Source: RYN-230 sp963829725
GTDB taxonomy: Bacteria > Actinomycetota > Actinomycetes > Streptosporangiales > Streptosporangiaceae
Direction of reading: 5' to 3'
NCBI GenBank assembly: GCA_963829725.1
Contig: CAWHJW010000010.1
Span: 434,001-498,000 of the forward strand
DNA length: 64,000 bases
In this document: piece after piece, positions 26,021-35,261 of the stretch
Layout of the letters: every line of letters begins with the position of its first letter
Numbering within the stretch: the first letter of the stretch is position 1
Position numbers and translations under genes: made by a program
Notes under the pieces: model-generated
Databases searched by the model: none
What the model was told of the DNA's origin: nothing
What the model saw: only the letters and a program-made list of their open reading frames with translations

Positions 26021-26658
26021 GCCTTGCCGGCGCCGTGACCGGCGCGCTGTCTTCGCTGTAGCCACCGCAGGCGTTTTGTATGCTTTTTGCTGCGTGGTGG
26101 ACGCGTTACCTGAACAATGCCTCCACCGCAGACCCGTGCAAATCCCCCTGTCGCTGCTGTTTTTAGAACTAAGCGACTACTACGTGACGCTGTTCAGCTA
26201 CGTGTCAACGCCGCAGACGTCCTGGTCAGGTGCGGCATCCTGGCGAGGGCTTCAGATAACCGCCTCGGCGCGCCATCCCGTCCGTGCTTGGCCGCTCATG
26301 CCCCACCCCGGATTGGCCATTCTGCGTCAGGGATCTGGGATCCCTGATCGAGGGCCTTGCTCACGGTCATGGGGCGGGCCTGCCCCCACCTGGCTGGGCC
26401 GTTGGTTATGGGCTGGCGGTGGTGCTGACGATGGCTGCCGCTTGAGGTGTCCGGCCAGCGCACGGGCGCCGGTAATCATCGCCCGCCGGCGGCGACGCCG
26501 TGAGCGCCCCGGTACCGGCCCGCGCGGCCAGGCCCAGTGTGCCGCCGTTCAGGACGCTGTTGATTACGGCCAGCGCCCGGCGATGGTCAGGACCTGATGT
26601 CAAGACGGGCTGGACACTCCGGCCTGAGCGGCGGCGGCGGCCGGGTGTCCGGGGCGTT
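26021..26658. other. Non-coding interval with a small hairpin
   Basis: About 640 bases with visibly lower GC than the surroundings near 26070-26220 and no supportable gene. CAGGGATC and GATCCCTG at 26328-26335 and 26339-26346 form an 8-bp hairpin with a 3-base loop. It could act as a terminator for the leftward STAND gene but lies about 310 bases beyond its stop. The composition change hints at remnant or foreign DNA. Confidence 0.45.
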
Positions 26659-27388
26659 TCACCCGCAGACTTCCGGCTGCGGTTCGCCGAGGGCGTAGTG
26701 GTTCCATTCTTGCGGTGTCGGTGGTCCTACGTCGGCGCAAAGCTGCGCATAGGTGTGCGCGAATAGCGATACTTGCCACAGCCGCACGGTGCCGTCGTAG
26801 CTGCCGCCGGCCAGCAGCTTGCCGTCGGGGCTGAACGCCAGCACGGACGCGGCGTCAGCAGGGCTGGAGCCGGTCTGGATGGGCGCGCCGACGGGGCGGC
26901 GGGTGGCCGGGTTCCACGCCCGCACGGTGCCGTCGCCTTCGCCGCTGGCCAGCAGCTTGCCGTCAGGGCTGAACGCCACCGCGTGCGCGCCGTACACGCT
27001 GCTGGTGGTGGCGTGGAGGGTCGCGACGGGGCGGCCGGTGGCCGGGTTCCACAGCCGCACGGTGCCGTCGCCGCAGCCGATGGCCAGCAGCTTGCCGTCA
27101 GGGCGGAACGCCAGCGCCCACACGCCGGTATTAGGGCCGGTGCCGGTCTGGAGGGTCGCGACGGGGCGGCCGGTGGCCGGGTTCCACAGCCGCACGGTGC
27201 CGTCGCCGCTGCCGCCGGCCAGGAGCTTGCCGTCGGGGCTGAACGCCACTACGTGCACGCCGCCGTTCTGGGTGGTGGCGTGGAGGGGCGCGACGGCGGG
27301 CGGCCGGTGGCGGGGGTCCACAGCCGCACGGTGCCGTCGTAGTCGGCGCTGGCCAGCAGCTTGCCGTCGGGGCTGAACGCTACTCCGT
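26659..27388 (-). pseudogene. C-terminal WD40 repeats of the STAND protein, in shifted frames
   Basis: This is the continuation of the gene at 27389-30649. One repeat is in a second frame (YGVNGVAFSPDGKLLASADY, about 27300-27420). Four more lie in a third frame to the stop at 26659, ending with LLAGGSYDGTVRLW and a unique tail AQLCADVGPPTPQEWNHYAL. The two frame changes are near 27424-27431 and 27290-27305. Each fits one missing base within the GRP-V linker between repeats. With the upstream part this gives 14 WD40 repeats, enough for two seven-bladed propellers. Confidence 0.75.
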
Positions 27389-30300
27389 TCACGCCGTATT
27401 GGGCGCTGGTGGCGTGGAGGGTCTGCCGACGGGGCGGCCGGTGGCGGGGTTCCACAGCCGCACGGTGCCGTCGTTGTCGGCGCTGGCCAGCAGCTTGCCG
27501 CCGGGGCTGAACGCCACTCCGGACACGCCGTACCGGGCGCTGGTGGCGGGGAGGGGCGCGCCGGCGGGCTGGCCGGTGGCCGGGTCCCACAGCCGCACCG
27601 TGCCGTCGCCTTCGGCGCTGGCCAGCAGCTTGCCGCCGGGGCTGAACGCCACCCCGAGCACGCCGCCATCAGGGGCGGAGCCGGTCTGGAGCGGCGCGCC
27701 GGAGGGGCGGCCGGTGGCGGGGTTCCACAGCTGCACGGTGCCGTCGCCGCCGGCGATGGCCAGCAGCTTCCCGTCGGGGCTGAACGCCACCCCGTACACG
27801 CTGTTGTAGGTGTTGGTGACCTGGAGCGGCGCGCCGGCGGGCTGGCCGGTGGCCGGGTTCCACAGCCGCACGGTGCCGTCGGCGTCGGCGCTGGCCAGCA
27901 GCTTGCCGCCGGGGCTGAACGCCACCCCGCGCACGCCGTACACGGCGCCGGTCTGGTGGGGCGCGCCGGCGGGGCGGCCGGTGGCCGGGTTCCACAACCG
28001 CACCGTGCCGTCCCCGCTGCTGATGGCCAGCAGCTTGCCGTCGGGGCTGAACGCCACCGCGCCATGGCCGCCAAAAGGGCCGACGCTGGTCTGGAGGGTC
28101 TTGCCGGCGGGGCGGCCGGTGGCCGGGTCCCACAGCCGCACCGTGCCGTCGCCGCCGGCGCTGGCCAGCAGCTTGCCGCCGGGGCTGAACGCCACCCCGA
28201 ACACGCCCCACCGGGCGCTGGCGTGGAGGGGCGCGCCGACGGCGCGGCCGGTGGCCGGGTTCCACAGCCGCACCGTGCCGTCGGCGCCGGCGCTGGCCAG
28301 CAGCTTGCCGCCGGGGCTGAACGCCACCCCGCGCACGCCATACCGGGCGGTGGTCCGGCCGCTGGCGTGGAGGGTCTTGCCGGCGGGGCGGCCGGTGGCC
28401 GGGTTCCACAGCCGCACCGTGCCGTCGCCGCCGGCGCTGGCCAGCAGCTTGCCGCCGGGGCTGAACGCCACCCCGTACACGCCGTGCCGGGCGCTGGCGT
28501 GGAGGGGCGCGCCGACGGCGCGGCCGGTGGCCGGGTCCCACAGCCGCACCGTGCCGTCGCCGCCGGCGCTGGCGCTGGCCAGCAGCTTGCCATCGGGGCT
28601 GAACGCCACCCCGTACACGGTGGACGGGCCGGCGGGCAGCATGCCTTGTTGCTGTTGCTCGGCCAGCAGGGCCGTGATGGCGGAAGCGGCCTGGCCGGTG
28701 GGGAAAACGGCCCAGGCGGCGACGGCGAGCCGGCGCGCGGTCACGCGATCGGTGCCGTCGATGTTGAGGCTTTCGGCGGCGAGCTGGCGGGACAGGGCGA
28801 TGGCATGCTGGTGGCGGGCGCTGGCGGCGTTGTGGACGGCGATCCCGGCGGCGGTGAGGGCGGTCAGGGTGAGGGCGAGCAGGCCTGCGATCACTGCCTG
28901 CCGCCTGCGGACGGTCCGCCGGTGAGCGTGGCTGCTGGCGTGCAGGAAGTCACGCTCGGTCTGGCTGAGCGGCGGGTGGCGGGCGGGATCAGCGCCGATC
29001 CGGGTTGCGGTGCCAGTGACTGCCTGCAGCAGGCTGCCGCTGTAAAGGTAGGACCGGTCGCGGGACTGGCGGGCCCACTCGGCGGCGGTGGTGTGCAGCC
29101 GGGAGCGGACGATCCGGTCGGCGTGGGTGTCGGCCAGCCAGGTGTCGCGCAGCAGCGGCCAGGCGGTCAGCAGCGCCTCGTGGCTGAGTTCCACCGTGCC
29201 GGCCGCCAGGGTAAGCAGCCGTTCGGCGGCGAAGGCCTCCAGCACCGCCGCCACATCCTGGGCCTCGGCGGCGCTCTTGCCCTCGGTCAGCTCCGCCCTG
29301 CTAGCGCGGTCGGCGGAGTCCATACCCTCGCTGCTCGTGGTGGTCAGCCGCAGGAACACCTGCCGGGCCGCGGCCTGCTGAGCTGGGGTGAGGTCGTCGT
29401 AGGCGCGCTGGGCGCTGCCCGCGACCGCGCCCTCGATGCCGCCGGTGCGCTCATAGTCGGCCAGGGTGACAGCCTGCCCGGCCCGGGACCGCCAGGCCTG
29501 GTCGAGGGCGTGCGACAGCAACGGCAGCACCCCCGCGCCGGAAGTCCCGGGCTGGCCGGTGCGCACCTCGGCCAGCAGAACCTCGACCAGGTCGTCATCG
29601 ACACCGGAGTCTGCCTTCTTGGCTGGTTCGGTGATGGCCATCCGCAGCTGCCGCACGGTCATCGCGGTGACCAGGTAGCGGTCCTGGACCGCGTCGGCCA
29701 GCACCGGGTAGTCCGCGCACCGGGCCTCGAAATCAGCGCGTATACCCAGCACGACCAGCGCCGCCGGTGGCTGATCCGGCCCGTGCCGGGCGGTGGCGAC
29801 CGCATGCAGCGCGGTGATGAACGCCCGCCGCTCCCCCTCATCTGGGCACTGGGTGAACAGCTCCTCGAACTGGTCGACCACCAGCAGCAACCGGCGCTGC
29901 AGCGGGGGCTGGCCGCTCTCGGCCGCGGGGCCATTTCCGTCCCCGGCCGGCCCGGGTGACCGCGCCAGGGCGGCCTGCCGCGCGGGAAGGGCGAACTCCT
30001 CCGGCGAGGTGTCCAGCCCCCGCCGCACCGCGGACACGTCGGTTCCCGCCAGCAGCGCCACCCGCAGCGCCAGCTCGTCCAGCGGCGCCCGGGTCGGGGT
30101 GAACAGCACACACGGCCACGACGCCGCTCCCGGCGCGGCTGCCAGCCCCGCCGCCCGGATCCGCGGCAGCACTCCCGCCCGCAGCAACGACGACTTCCCC
30201 GCCCCCGACACCCCTGACACCACCAGCAGCCCCGCGCCCGCCAGGTGCAACGACATCCGCTCCAGCACCTGGGTGGTGGCCGCTTCGCGGCCGAAGAAGA

Positions 30301-30649
30301 ACGCCGCGTCCTGCTCCTCGAACACGCTTAACCCGCGGTAGGGAGAACCGGTCACCGGCCCCCGCTGCGGCCCTGCGCCCTCGGCGGCCGCCAGGACCTG
30401 CGCGGCAGGGACGTTGCCTCGGGCCGCCGCCACGAACAGTTCTTCCGCCGGCCCGGTCAGGCCCAGCGCACCGGCCAGCAATACCGCGGTGTCCTTGTGC
30501 GCGGTGCGGTTGATGCCCCGCTCCAGATTGCTGACCGATCGCGCGGACACCCCCGCCGCCGCCGCCAGTTCCTCCTGGGTCAGCTTCGCCCCGGCCCGCA
30601 GCCGCCGCAACAGCCCGGCAAAAGAAAGCGCAGGCTGCTCGGCCACCAT
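27389..30649 (-). CDS. HTH-STAND NTPase with WD40 repeats (frameshifted at the 3' side)
   Basis: ATG 30649 begins a protein of about 1,086 residues in this frame. An XRE-like HTH covers about residues 9-65 (AGAKLTQEELAAAAGVSARS). A STAND-type NTPase follows with P-loop VSGVSGAGKSSLLRAG (about 144-159) and Walker B LLLVVDQFEEL (about 254-264). There is one membrane-type helix near residue 590 and then nine WD40 repeats built on VAFSPGGKLLASA and GDGTVRLWNPATGRP. STAND proteins are ligand-triggered switches; several related classes serve in defence or regulation. The repeats are nearly identical in DNA, showing recent duplication or gene conversion. Confidence 0.85.
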   Translation of the reverse strand: MVAEQPALSFAGLLRRLRAGAKLTQEELAAAAGVSARSVSNLERGINRTAHKDTAVLLAGALGLTGPAEELFVAAARGNVPAAQVLAAAEGAGPQRGPVTGSPYRGLSVFEEQDAAFFFGREAATTQVLERMSLHLAGAGLLVVSGVSGAGKSSLLRAGVLPRIRAAGLAAAPGAASWPCVLFTPTRAPLDELALRVALLAGTDVSAVRRGLDTSPEEFALPARQAALARSPGPAGDGNGPAAESGQPPLQRRLLLVVDQFEELFTQCPDEGERRAFITALHAVATARHGPDQPPAALVVLGIRADFEARCADYPVLADAVQDRYLVTAMTVRQLRMAITEPAKKADSGVDDDLVEVLLAEVRTGQPGTSGAGVLPLLSHALDQAWRSRAGQAVTLADYERTGGIEGAVAGSAQRAYDDLTPAQQAAARQVFLRLTTTSSEGMDSADRASRAELTEGKSAAEAQDVAAVLEAFAAERLLTLAAGTVELSHEALLTAWPLLRDTWLADTHADRIVRSRLHTTAAEWARQSRDRSYLYSGSLLQAVTGTATRIGADPARHPPLSQTERDFLHASSHAHRRTVRRRQAVIAGLLALTLTALTAAGIAVHNAASARHQHAIALSRQLAAESLNIDGTDRVTARRLAVAAWAVFPTGQAASAITALLAEQQQQGMLPAGPSTVYGVAFSPDGKLLASASAGGDGTVRLWDPATGRAVGAPLHASARHGVYGVAFSPGGKLLASAGGDGTVRLWNPATGRPAGKTLHASGRTTARYGVRGVAFSPGGKLLASAGADGTVRLWNPATGRAVGAPLHASARWGVFGVAFSPGGKLLASAGGDGTVRLWDPATGRPAGKTLQTSVGPFGGHGAVAFSPDGKLLAISSGDGTVRLWNPATGRPAGAPHQTGAVYGVRGVAFSPGGKLLASADADGTVRLWNPATGQPAGAPLQVTNTYNSVYGVAFSPDGKLLAIAGGDGTVQLWNPATGRPSGAPLQTGSAPDGGVLGVAFSPGGKLLASAEGDGTVRLWDPATGQPAGAPLPATSARYGVSGVAFSPGGKLLASADNDGTVRLWNPATGRPVGRPSTPPAPNTA

Positions 30650-31062
30650 CCCAGTGCCCCCCCACACAACCTGTCCGCCACGGCTACCAGCACCGGGCGG
30701 AAGCAGTCTTGCCCCAACAGTACGCAGGCCCAGCCACTCCCGCCATGTCCCGCCACCACACAGTCAGCCTCCACCTGCGGTTTCCGTAGCACCGCCACGA
30801 GGCCCTACCGGAGCCAGCGCCCCAAGCGCCAGGAACAGCCCGCCAGGGCCCGCGCCGACCTCGCGCAGCCATCACCGGAACGCAGGGCGCGCGGATTCTT
30901 GTGGGCTGTCGTGTGGGACGTCTTGTGGGCGGTCATGCGTGGTCAACACCTCCGCCGCCCGCGACAGTGAAGCCAGCCGCGATCCCAGCATCGCTGAGCT
31001 CATCAGATTCCGAGCAGGCAGGCAGCCCCGGCAAGCCCGGCCAAGCCACCAAGGAGACCATC
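30650..31062. other. Intergenic region upstream of the STAND gene and the small ORF
   Basis: About 410 bases with no frame of convincing coding character. It must hold the promoters for the leftward STAND gene and the rightward small ORF. A short imperfect repeat of TCTTGTGGGC with a 24-base period is visible near 30897-30935. I could not assign promoter elements. Confidence 0.4.
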
Positions 31063-31329
31063 ATGCACCGGAACCCCCCCACACCAGATCAGCAACGCCC
31101 AGGCCGCCTGCCCGCATCGGGCATACCAGCCATGGCGAGCCCCGCCCCCGGCTCTGCTGACCTCGTCCACAGGCGGCAGGTGGAGAAGTCGGTCTCCTGG
31201 TCCGGCCGCGAACGGCTCCGGTGCTTGTGGTACCGGCTCCGCCTGACGGTGGCGGAGATGAACTACGCCACCCGGCGCATGGTCGAGCTGCAGGCGCCCT
31301 GGATCTCTGACGACCACCCCAGCCACTGA
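31063..31329 (+). CDS. Small hypothetical protein with a strong ribosome-binding site
   Basis: ATG 31063 is preceded by AAGGAG at ideal spacing and encodes 88 residues. The first half is Pro/Ser-rich and probably disordered. The second half is compact and aromatic/basic: WSGRERLRCLWYRLRLTVAE followed by MNYATRRMVELQAPWISDD. I have a vague memory of similar C-termini in actinobacterial small proteins but cannot name a family. Its neighbours (STAND gene, FtsX remnant) give no clear function. Confidence 0.6.
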   Translation: MHRNPPTPDQQRPGRLPASGIPAMASPAPGSADLVHRRQVEKSVSWSGRERLRCLWYRLRLTVAEMNYATRRMVELQAPWISDDHPSH

Positions 31330-31388
31330 CGCGGACCTGGACCCGGGTCGGCGGTCAGCCAGTCGCTGGATCCAAGGCCCACCTCCTC

Positions 31389-31765
31389 GCACTACGGATA
31401 CAGCTGGGCGCCGCGACCATGCGCAGTGCTGGCGCGCAGCCGGGCGGGCTGGTCCAGGTCACCGTCACCGACCCGGAAGGTGCTCGGCGCAAGGCTCAGC
31501 TCCGCGTCGTTGGTCGCGTGCCTTTCGCACCCAGCTTCCACACCGGTGGGCCTGGGAGCTGGGCCACGATGACCCTGAGTGCGCTGACGGATTTGAAATG
31601 CCCGCCCGGTGCCGACAGGAATGCCTGCCAGCGCAACGCGCAGCGGGGCACCACCTATTGGCCGCACTCGCCTTCATAGTGCTCGCCGCCGCCAACGGGC
31701 TCGCCTTCTTCCCCGCCCTGCTGGCCGCGCAACCACGCCCGGCCCAGCTGCTGCGGCCCGAGTGA
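31389..31765 (+). pseudogene. Remnant of an FtsX/MacB-like ABC transporter permease
   Basis: A fragment of the periplasmic domain (MRSAGAQPGGLVQVTVTDPE, then RKAQLRVVGRVPFAPSFHTG and MTLSALTDLKCPPGADRNAC) is followed after a frame change by the usual permease C-terminal helix, LAFIVLAAANGLAFFPALLA, ending AQPRPAQLLRPE before a TGA at 31763. The N-terminal domain, most membrane helices and any ATPase gene are missing. This is a deletion-scarred pseudogene rather than a sequencing artefact. Confidence 0.65.
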
Positions 31766-32166
31766 TGGACATCCGCCAAGCGGAACCGCGGCCGCCACCA
31801 CGGCGCTGAACCGCAGCGACCGCGTATTAATCGTGTCCAGGACCCGTGCGCCTCACGACGACACGCGGCCAGCGCCCCGAATTGGCCGTTCTGTGCCGCC
31901 CGGCCGCGGCGAGTTAGCCATCGACCGCCCACCCGTATTCGGCAGGGAGGATGCCCGGGCACGAGCTGGAGACTCGGCGTGAGCACTCACTCTCCGTTAC
32001 AGCCACCGGCCTCAGCAAGGACGCCGTCGGCCAAGCCTGACAGTCGCGATGCTCACGAAGTTATCGCCACCAGCCAGAAGATTACGGTCGCGGCCGTGCT
32101 CAAAATGAGCGGCGCCACAGGCTCACGGCGCGTAACAACCCGGGGATGGCCGGCCGGGGTCAGCTG
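31766..32166. other. Intergenic region with no recognised feature
   Basis: About 400 bases downstream of the permease remnant. No frame shows family-like sequence, and the base composition is more even than in the surrounding genes. It may contain further decayed remnants, but I see nothing I can name. Confidence 0.4.
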
Positions 32167-32445
32167 CTACCCGGACCCGCCGTCGTCTCCCCCGCCGCGC
32201 TCCGCCTCGCCGCGCGCCGCCTCGGCATCCGCGGGCTCGTCGTCCGGGCGGTGCCCCTGCCCTAGTTCCTCATTGCGCAGCACGGCCGCCTGGTCGTGAT
32301 CCTCGTGGTGACTGGCCGGCACCGGTTCCTCGCGTGCCTGGTTGACGCTGGGCCGGTACCCGGTCTGCGCCGTGAACTCCCGCGCCGCGCGATGGCCCGC
32401 TGTGCGCTGCCCGGCTGCGCGATCCCCGCCTGTGCGCTCTGCCAT
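32167..32445 (-). CDS. Acidic/charged hypothetical protein
   Basis: ATG 32445 follows a GGCGGGGAG stretch and gives 92 residues to the TAG at 32167. The product is charged and low in hydrophobics, with TAQTGYRPSVNQAREEPVPA in the middle and an acidic Gly-rich end (EAARGEAERGGGDDGGSG). Third positions are strongly G/C, which supports coding. No family is recognised and it may be disordered. It is divergent from the AI-2E family gene. Confidence 0.5.
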   Translation of the reverse strand: MAERTGGDRAAGQRTAGHRAAREFTAQTGYRPSVNQAREEPVPASHHEDHDQAAVLRNEELGQGHRPDDEPADAEAARGEAERGGGDDGGSG

Positions 32446-32667
32446 CTCCCCGCCTTCCGGCCGGCTGGACCTTTCCGGCCGGCTGGACCATCCGCTACCC
32501 AGCCTGCGGGCATCCTCACCTCTGCGGAGGGCAGGGCCGCGGGACCGGGCGGCTCGCCCGCCCCGGCGGATGTGTGAAAGGCCGGCCGCCTGGGCAGCTA
32601 GAGGGCCGAGCGTGCCGCCCCCGCCGGGCCCAACCGGCGCGGCAGCGCTCCCGGGAGGGCGGGCGAG

Positions 32668-33876
32668 ATGACGCCGGGCAAGCTGGAGCAGGCACGGTCC
32701 AGCGATTCCCGGACCGGGGAGCCGCGCGGCGGCGCCACTCGGACCGGCGATCCGGAGTCCCCCGGGGAACACGGCAACGGGGTGCAGGCTGCGGTGGACG
32801 CGGCGGCGGCCATCGCCGAGGAGACCGGCGGGCTCGGCCGGCTCGGCCGCCCGATGAACCGGCGGTCGCCCTTCTTCATCGGGATGGCCGCGGCGGCCGG
32901 CGTCGCGGTCACTTACGGGCTGGTGGAACTGCTGATCCGGGCGCGCTCGGTGCTGGTCCTGATCGGCCTGGCGCTGTTCATCGCGGCGGGCCTCGATCCC
33001 GCGGTGAGCTGGCTGGCCCGGCGCCGCCTGCCCCGCTGGGCGGCCGTCGTCGTCATCCTGCTGATCGTGGCGGCCGTGGCCGCGGGGTTCATCATGTCGG
33101 CTATCCCGCCGCTGACCAGCCAGGTCACCGCGCTGGTCCAGGCCCTGCCGCACTACATCACCACGCTGCAGAACCACAACTCCCAGCTGGGCAAGCTGAA
33201 CGCGCGGTTCCACGTCGAGCAACGGCTGTCCAGCCTGCTGTCCGCCAAGGGCACGGCCCTGGTTGGCGGCGTGCTGGGGGCGGGCCAGCTGGTGCTCAGC
33301 GCGTTCAGCTCGATGATGGTGGTCATCGTCCTGGTCATCTACTTCCTGGCCGCCATGCCGCAGATCAAGCTGTTCGCCTGGCGGCTGGCCCCGCAGTCTC
33401 GGCGGGCCCGGGTCATCCTGATCGGCGACGAGGTCTTCGACAAGGTCGGCGGGTACATGCTGGGGAACTTCCTCACGTCGCTGATCGCCGGGGTGGGCAC
33501 GTACGTCTGGCTGCTGGCGTTCAGCGTGCCCTACCCGCTGCTGCTGTCGCTGCTGGTCGCGCTGCTCGACCTGATCCCGGTCATCGGCTCGACGATCGGC
33601 GGTGCGGCCGTCTCTCTGGTCGCGCTGACCGTTTCGCTGCCGGTGGCCATCGCCACGCTAGGCTTTTACATTGCGTACCGGCTGGCCGAGGATTACCTCA
33701 TCGTGCCCCGGATCATGGGCCGGACGGTGGAGGTTCCCGCGGTGGTCACGGTGGTGGCGGTGCTGCTCGGCGGGACGCTCATGGGCCTGATCGGCGCCCT
33801 GGTGGCCATCCCGGCGGCAGCGACGCTGCGGCTGCTGCTGCGCGAGGTGACGTTCCGCCGCCTGGACGCGAGCTGA
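32668..33876 (+). CDS. AI-2E family transporter (PerM/YdiK type)
   Basis: This 402-residue membrane protein starts at ATG 32668 with GGAGGG upstream. About 70 disordered residues precede paired helices (VLVLIGLALFIAAGLDPAVSWL), a cytoplasmic amphipathic section, and the family motifs GGYMLGNFLTSLIAG and LLVALLDLIPVIGSTIGGAA near the C terminus. Members export small molecules or ions; an autoinducer-2 role is shown only for some. It is followed by the YbhN-like gene in the same direction. Confidence 0.9.
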   Translation: MTPGKLEQARSSDSRTGEPRGGATRTGDPESPGEHGNGVQAAVDAAAAIAEETGGLGRLGRPMNRRSPFFIGMAAAAGVAVTYGLVELLIRARSVLVLIGLALFIAAGLDPAVSWLARRRLPRWAAVVVILLIVAAVAAGFIMSAIPPLTSQVTALVQALPHYITTLQNHNSQLGKLNARFHVEQRLSSLLSAKGTALVGGVLGAGQLVLSAFSSMMVVIVLVIYFLAAMPQIKLFAWRLAPQSRRARVILIGDEVFDKVGGYMLGNFLTSLIAGVGTYVWLLAFSVPYPLLLSLLVALLDLIPVIGSTIGGAAVSLVALTVSLPVAIATLGFYIAYRLAEDYLIVPRIMGRTVEVPAVVTVVAVLLGGTLMGLIGALVAIPAAATLRLLLREVTFRRLDAS

Positions 33877-33976
33877 ACCGGCAGCAGGACGGGCCGGCGC
33901 CGGAACAGTTCACGGGTACCAGCTGCCCGGATGGATACCGCGCTGGCTGCGCGCGGCCAAGCGGCCGCTGCGCCGG

Positions 33977-35191
33977 GTGGCACTGCTGTTCATCCTGGCG
34001 CTGATCGTCGAGTACCTGGTCATCCCGGAACTGGTCGGCGCGAGCAAGGACACGTACCTGGTCGGCCGGGTCATCGTCTACTGGGCGGTCGCCGGGGTGG
34101 TGCTGGAGGCGGCGTCGCTGTTCTGCTACGCGGTGCTGACCCGGGCGCTGCTGCCGCCCGAGGGCCGGCCGAACCTGTCCCGGCTGTTCCGCATCGACCT
34201 GGCTGCGGCGGCGGTGGCGCACATCCTGCCGGCCGGCACGATCGGCAGCGCGGGCATCGGCTACCAGCTGTTCACCTCCGAGGGCCTCGACGGCACCGAC
34301 GTCGGGGTGATGATGGCGACCAAGGGCATGGGCTCCACCGTCGTGCTCAACGTGCTGCTGTGGCTGTCGCTGGTGATCTCCATCCCGCTGTCGGGCTTCC
34401 GCCCGGTCTACGCGACGGTGGCCATCGTCGGCGCCGTCCTGCTCGGCGCGTTCGCGGCCATGGTCATCGGCCTGATCCGCGGCGGGGACCGGGCCGCCCG
34501 CATCGTGCACGCGATCGGGGACAAGATCCCCGGCGTCGGCGGCGACCGGCTGGGCCGGATCGTGCTGCGGGCCAGCGCGTCGGTTCGCACGCTGGCCACC
34601 GACCGCCACGTCCTGCTCAGCGCGCTGACCTGGGCCTCGCTGAACTGGCTGCTGGACGCGGCGTCGCTGTGGTGCTTCATCGCCGCGTTCGGCTCGTTCG
34701 CCAATCCGGTCGGCCTGTTCGCCGCCTACGGGATCGCCAACGTGCTCGGCGCGATCCCGGTGAGCCCGGCCGGGCTGGGCGTGATCGACTCGGTCACGCC
34801 GGTGCTGCTGGTCGGTTTCGGGCTGACCCGTAGCGTCGCGACACTGGGCGTGCTGGCCTGGCGGCTGGTGAACTTCTGGCTGCCGATCCCGGCGGGGGCG
34901 GCCGCGTACATCTCGCTCAAGGTGCCTCGGGGCGCCGGGCTGGCGGATATGCGCCGGGCACTGGCCGACTTCATCCGGCCGGGCCGCAGTGCCCGTGCCA
35001 CCGGGAACGACCCGCCGGGCGATGGCCAGCCCAGCGAGAGCCAGCCCAGCGAAAGCCAGCCCGGCGAAAGCCAGCCCAGCGATGGCCAGCCCAGCGCTAG
35101 CGCGCCACCTGGGTCCGCCAGCGCGTCCCCGGCCGGCCAGGATCACCCTGCGCCGCCACAACCGGTGGACAGTGACCGCCCGGGCCATTGA
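33977..35191 (+). CDS. YbhN/lysylphosphatidylglycerol synthase-like membrane protein
   Basis: From GTG 33977 this is a 404-residue protein with about eight helices and the UPF0104 features AHILPAGTIGSAGIGYQLF and ANVLGAIPVSPAGLGVIDSV. The family includes flippase-like and MprF membrane modules. Codons directly upstream, in frame and without any start, read GYQLPGWIPRWLRAAKRPLR, which looks like genuine family N terminus. The start is therefore uncertain and a missing base upstream is possible. The C terminus is a Ser/Pro/Gln tail made by 15-bp repeats. Confidence 0.82.
   Translation: MALLFILALIVEYLVIPELVGASKDTYLVGRVIVYWAVAGVVLEAASLFCYAVLTRALLPPEGRPNLSRLFRIDLAAAAVAHILPAGTIGSAGIGYQLFTSEGLDGTDVGVMMATKGMGSTVVLNVLLWLSLVISIPLSGFRPVYATVAIVGAVLLGAFAAMVIGLIRGGDRAARIVHAIGDKIPGVGGDRLGRIVLRASASVRTLATDRHVLLSALTWASLNWLLDAASLWCFIAAFGSFANPVGLFAAYGIANVLGAIPVSPAGLGVIDSVTPVLLVGFGLTRSVATLGVLAWRLVNFWLPIPAGAAAYISLKVPRGAGLADMRRALADFIRPGRSARATGNDPPGDGQPSESQPSESQPGESQPSDGQPSASAPPGSASASPAGQDHPAPPQPVDSDRPGH
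35025..35099 (+). repeat. Five 15-bp tandem repeats encoding a Gln-Pro-Ser tail
   Basis: Units of GCCAGCCCAGCGAAA type begin at 35025, 35040, 35055, 35070 and 35085, with a few substitutions. They encode SQPSE-like pentapeptides in the cytoplasmic C-terminal tail of the YbhN-like protein. The in-frame period allows copy number to vary without breaking the gene. Confidence 0.85.
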
Positions 35192-35261
35192 CCGCTAATG
35201 CCGTCCGGCTCCCGGATCTGATGATCCAAGCCCCCTCCACGGCCCTGGACCGCGGAGTGGG

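Noticed and set aside
26406..26603. Short minus-strand frame that faintly resembles transposase helices
   Set aside because: The resemblance is a few generic Ala/Arg positions; there is no DDE motif, inverted repeat or target duplication nearby.
26780..28600. Dense near-identical repeats resembling a CRISPR array or satellite
   Set aside because: The period is about 130 bases, the units encode WD40 repeats in a long frame on the minus strand, and there are no unique spacers of constant length or cas genes.
33779..35188. Long minus-strand frame opposite the YbhN-like gene
   Set aside because: It has repetitive Arg/Gln/Asp/His composition, no family resemblance, and lies opposite a gene with good membrane-protein features.
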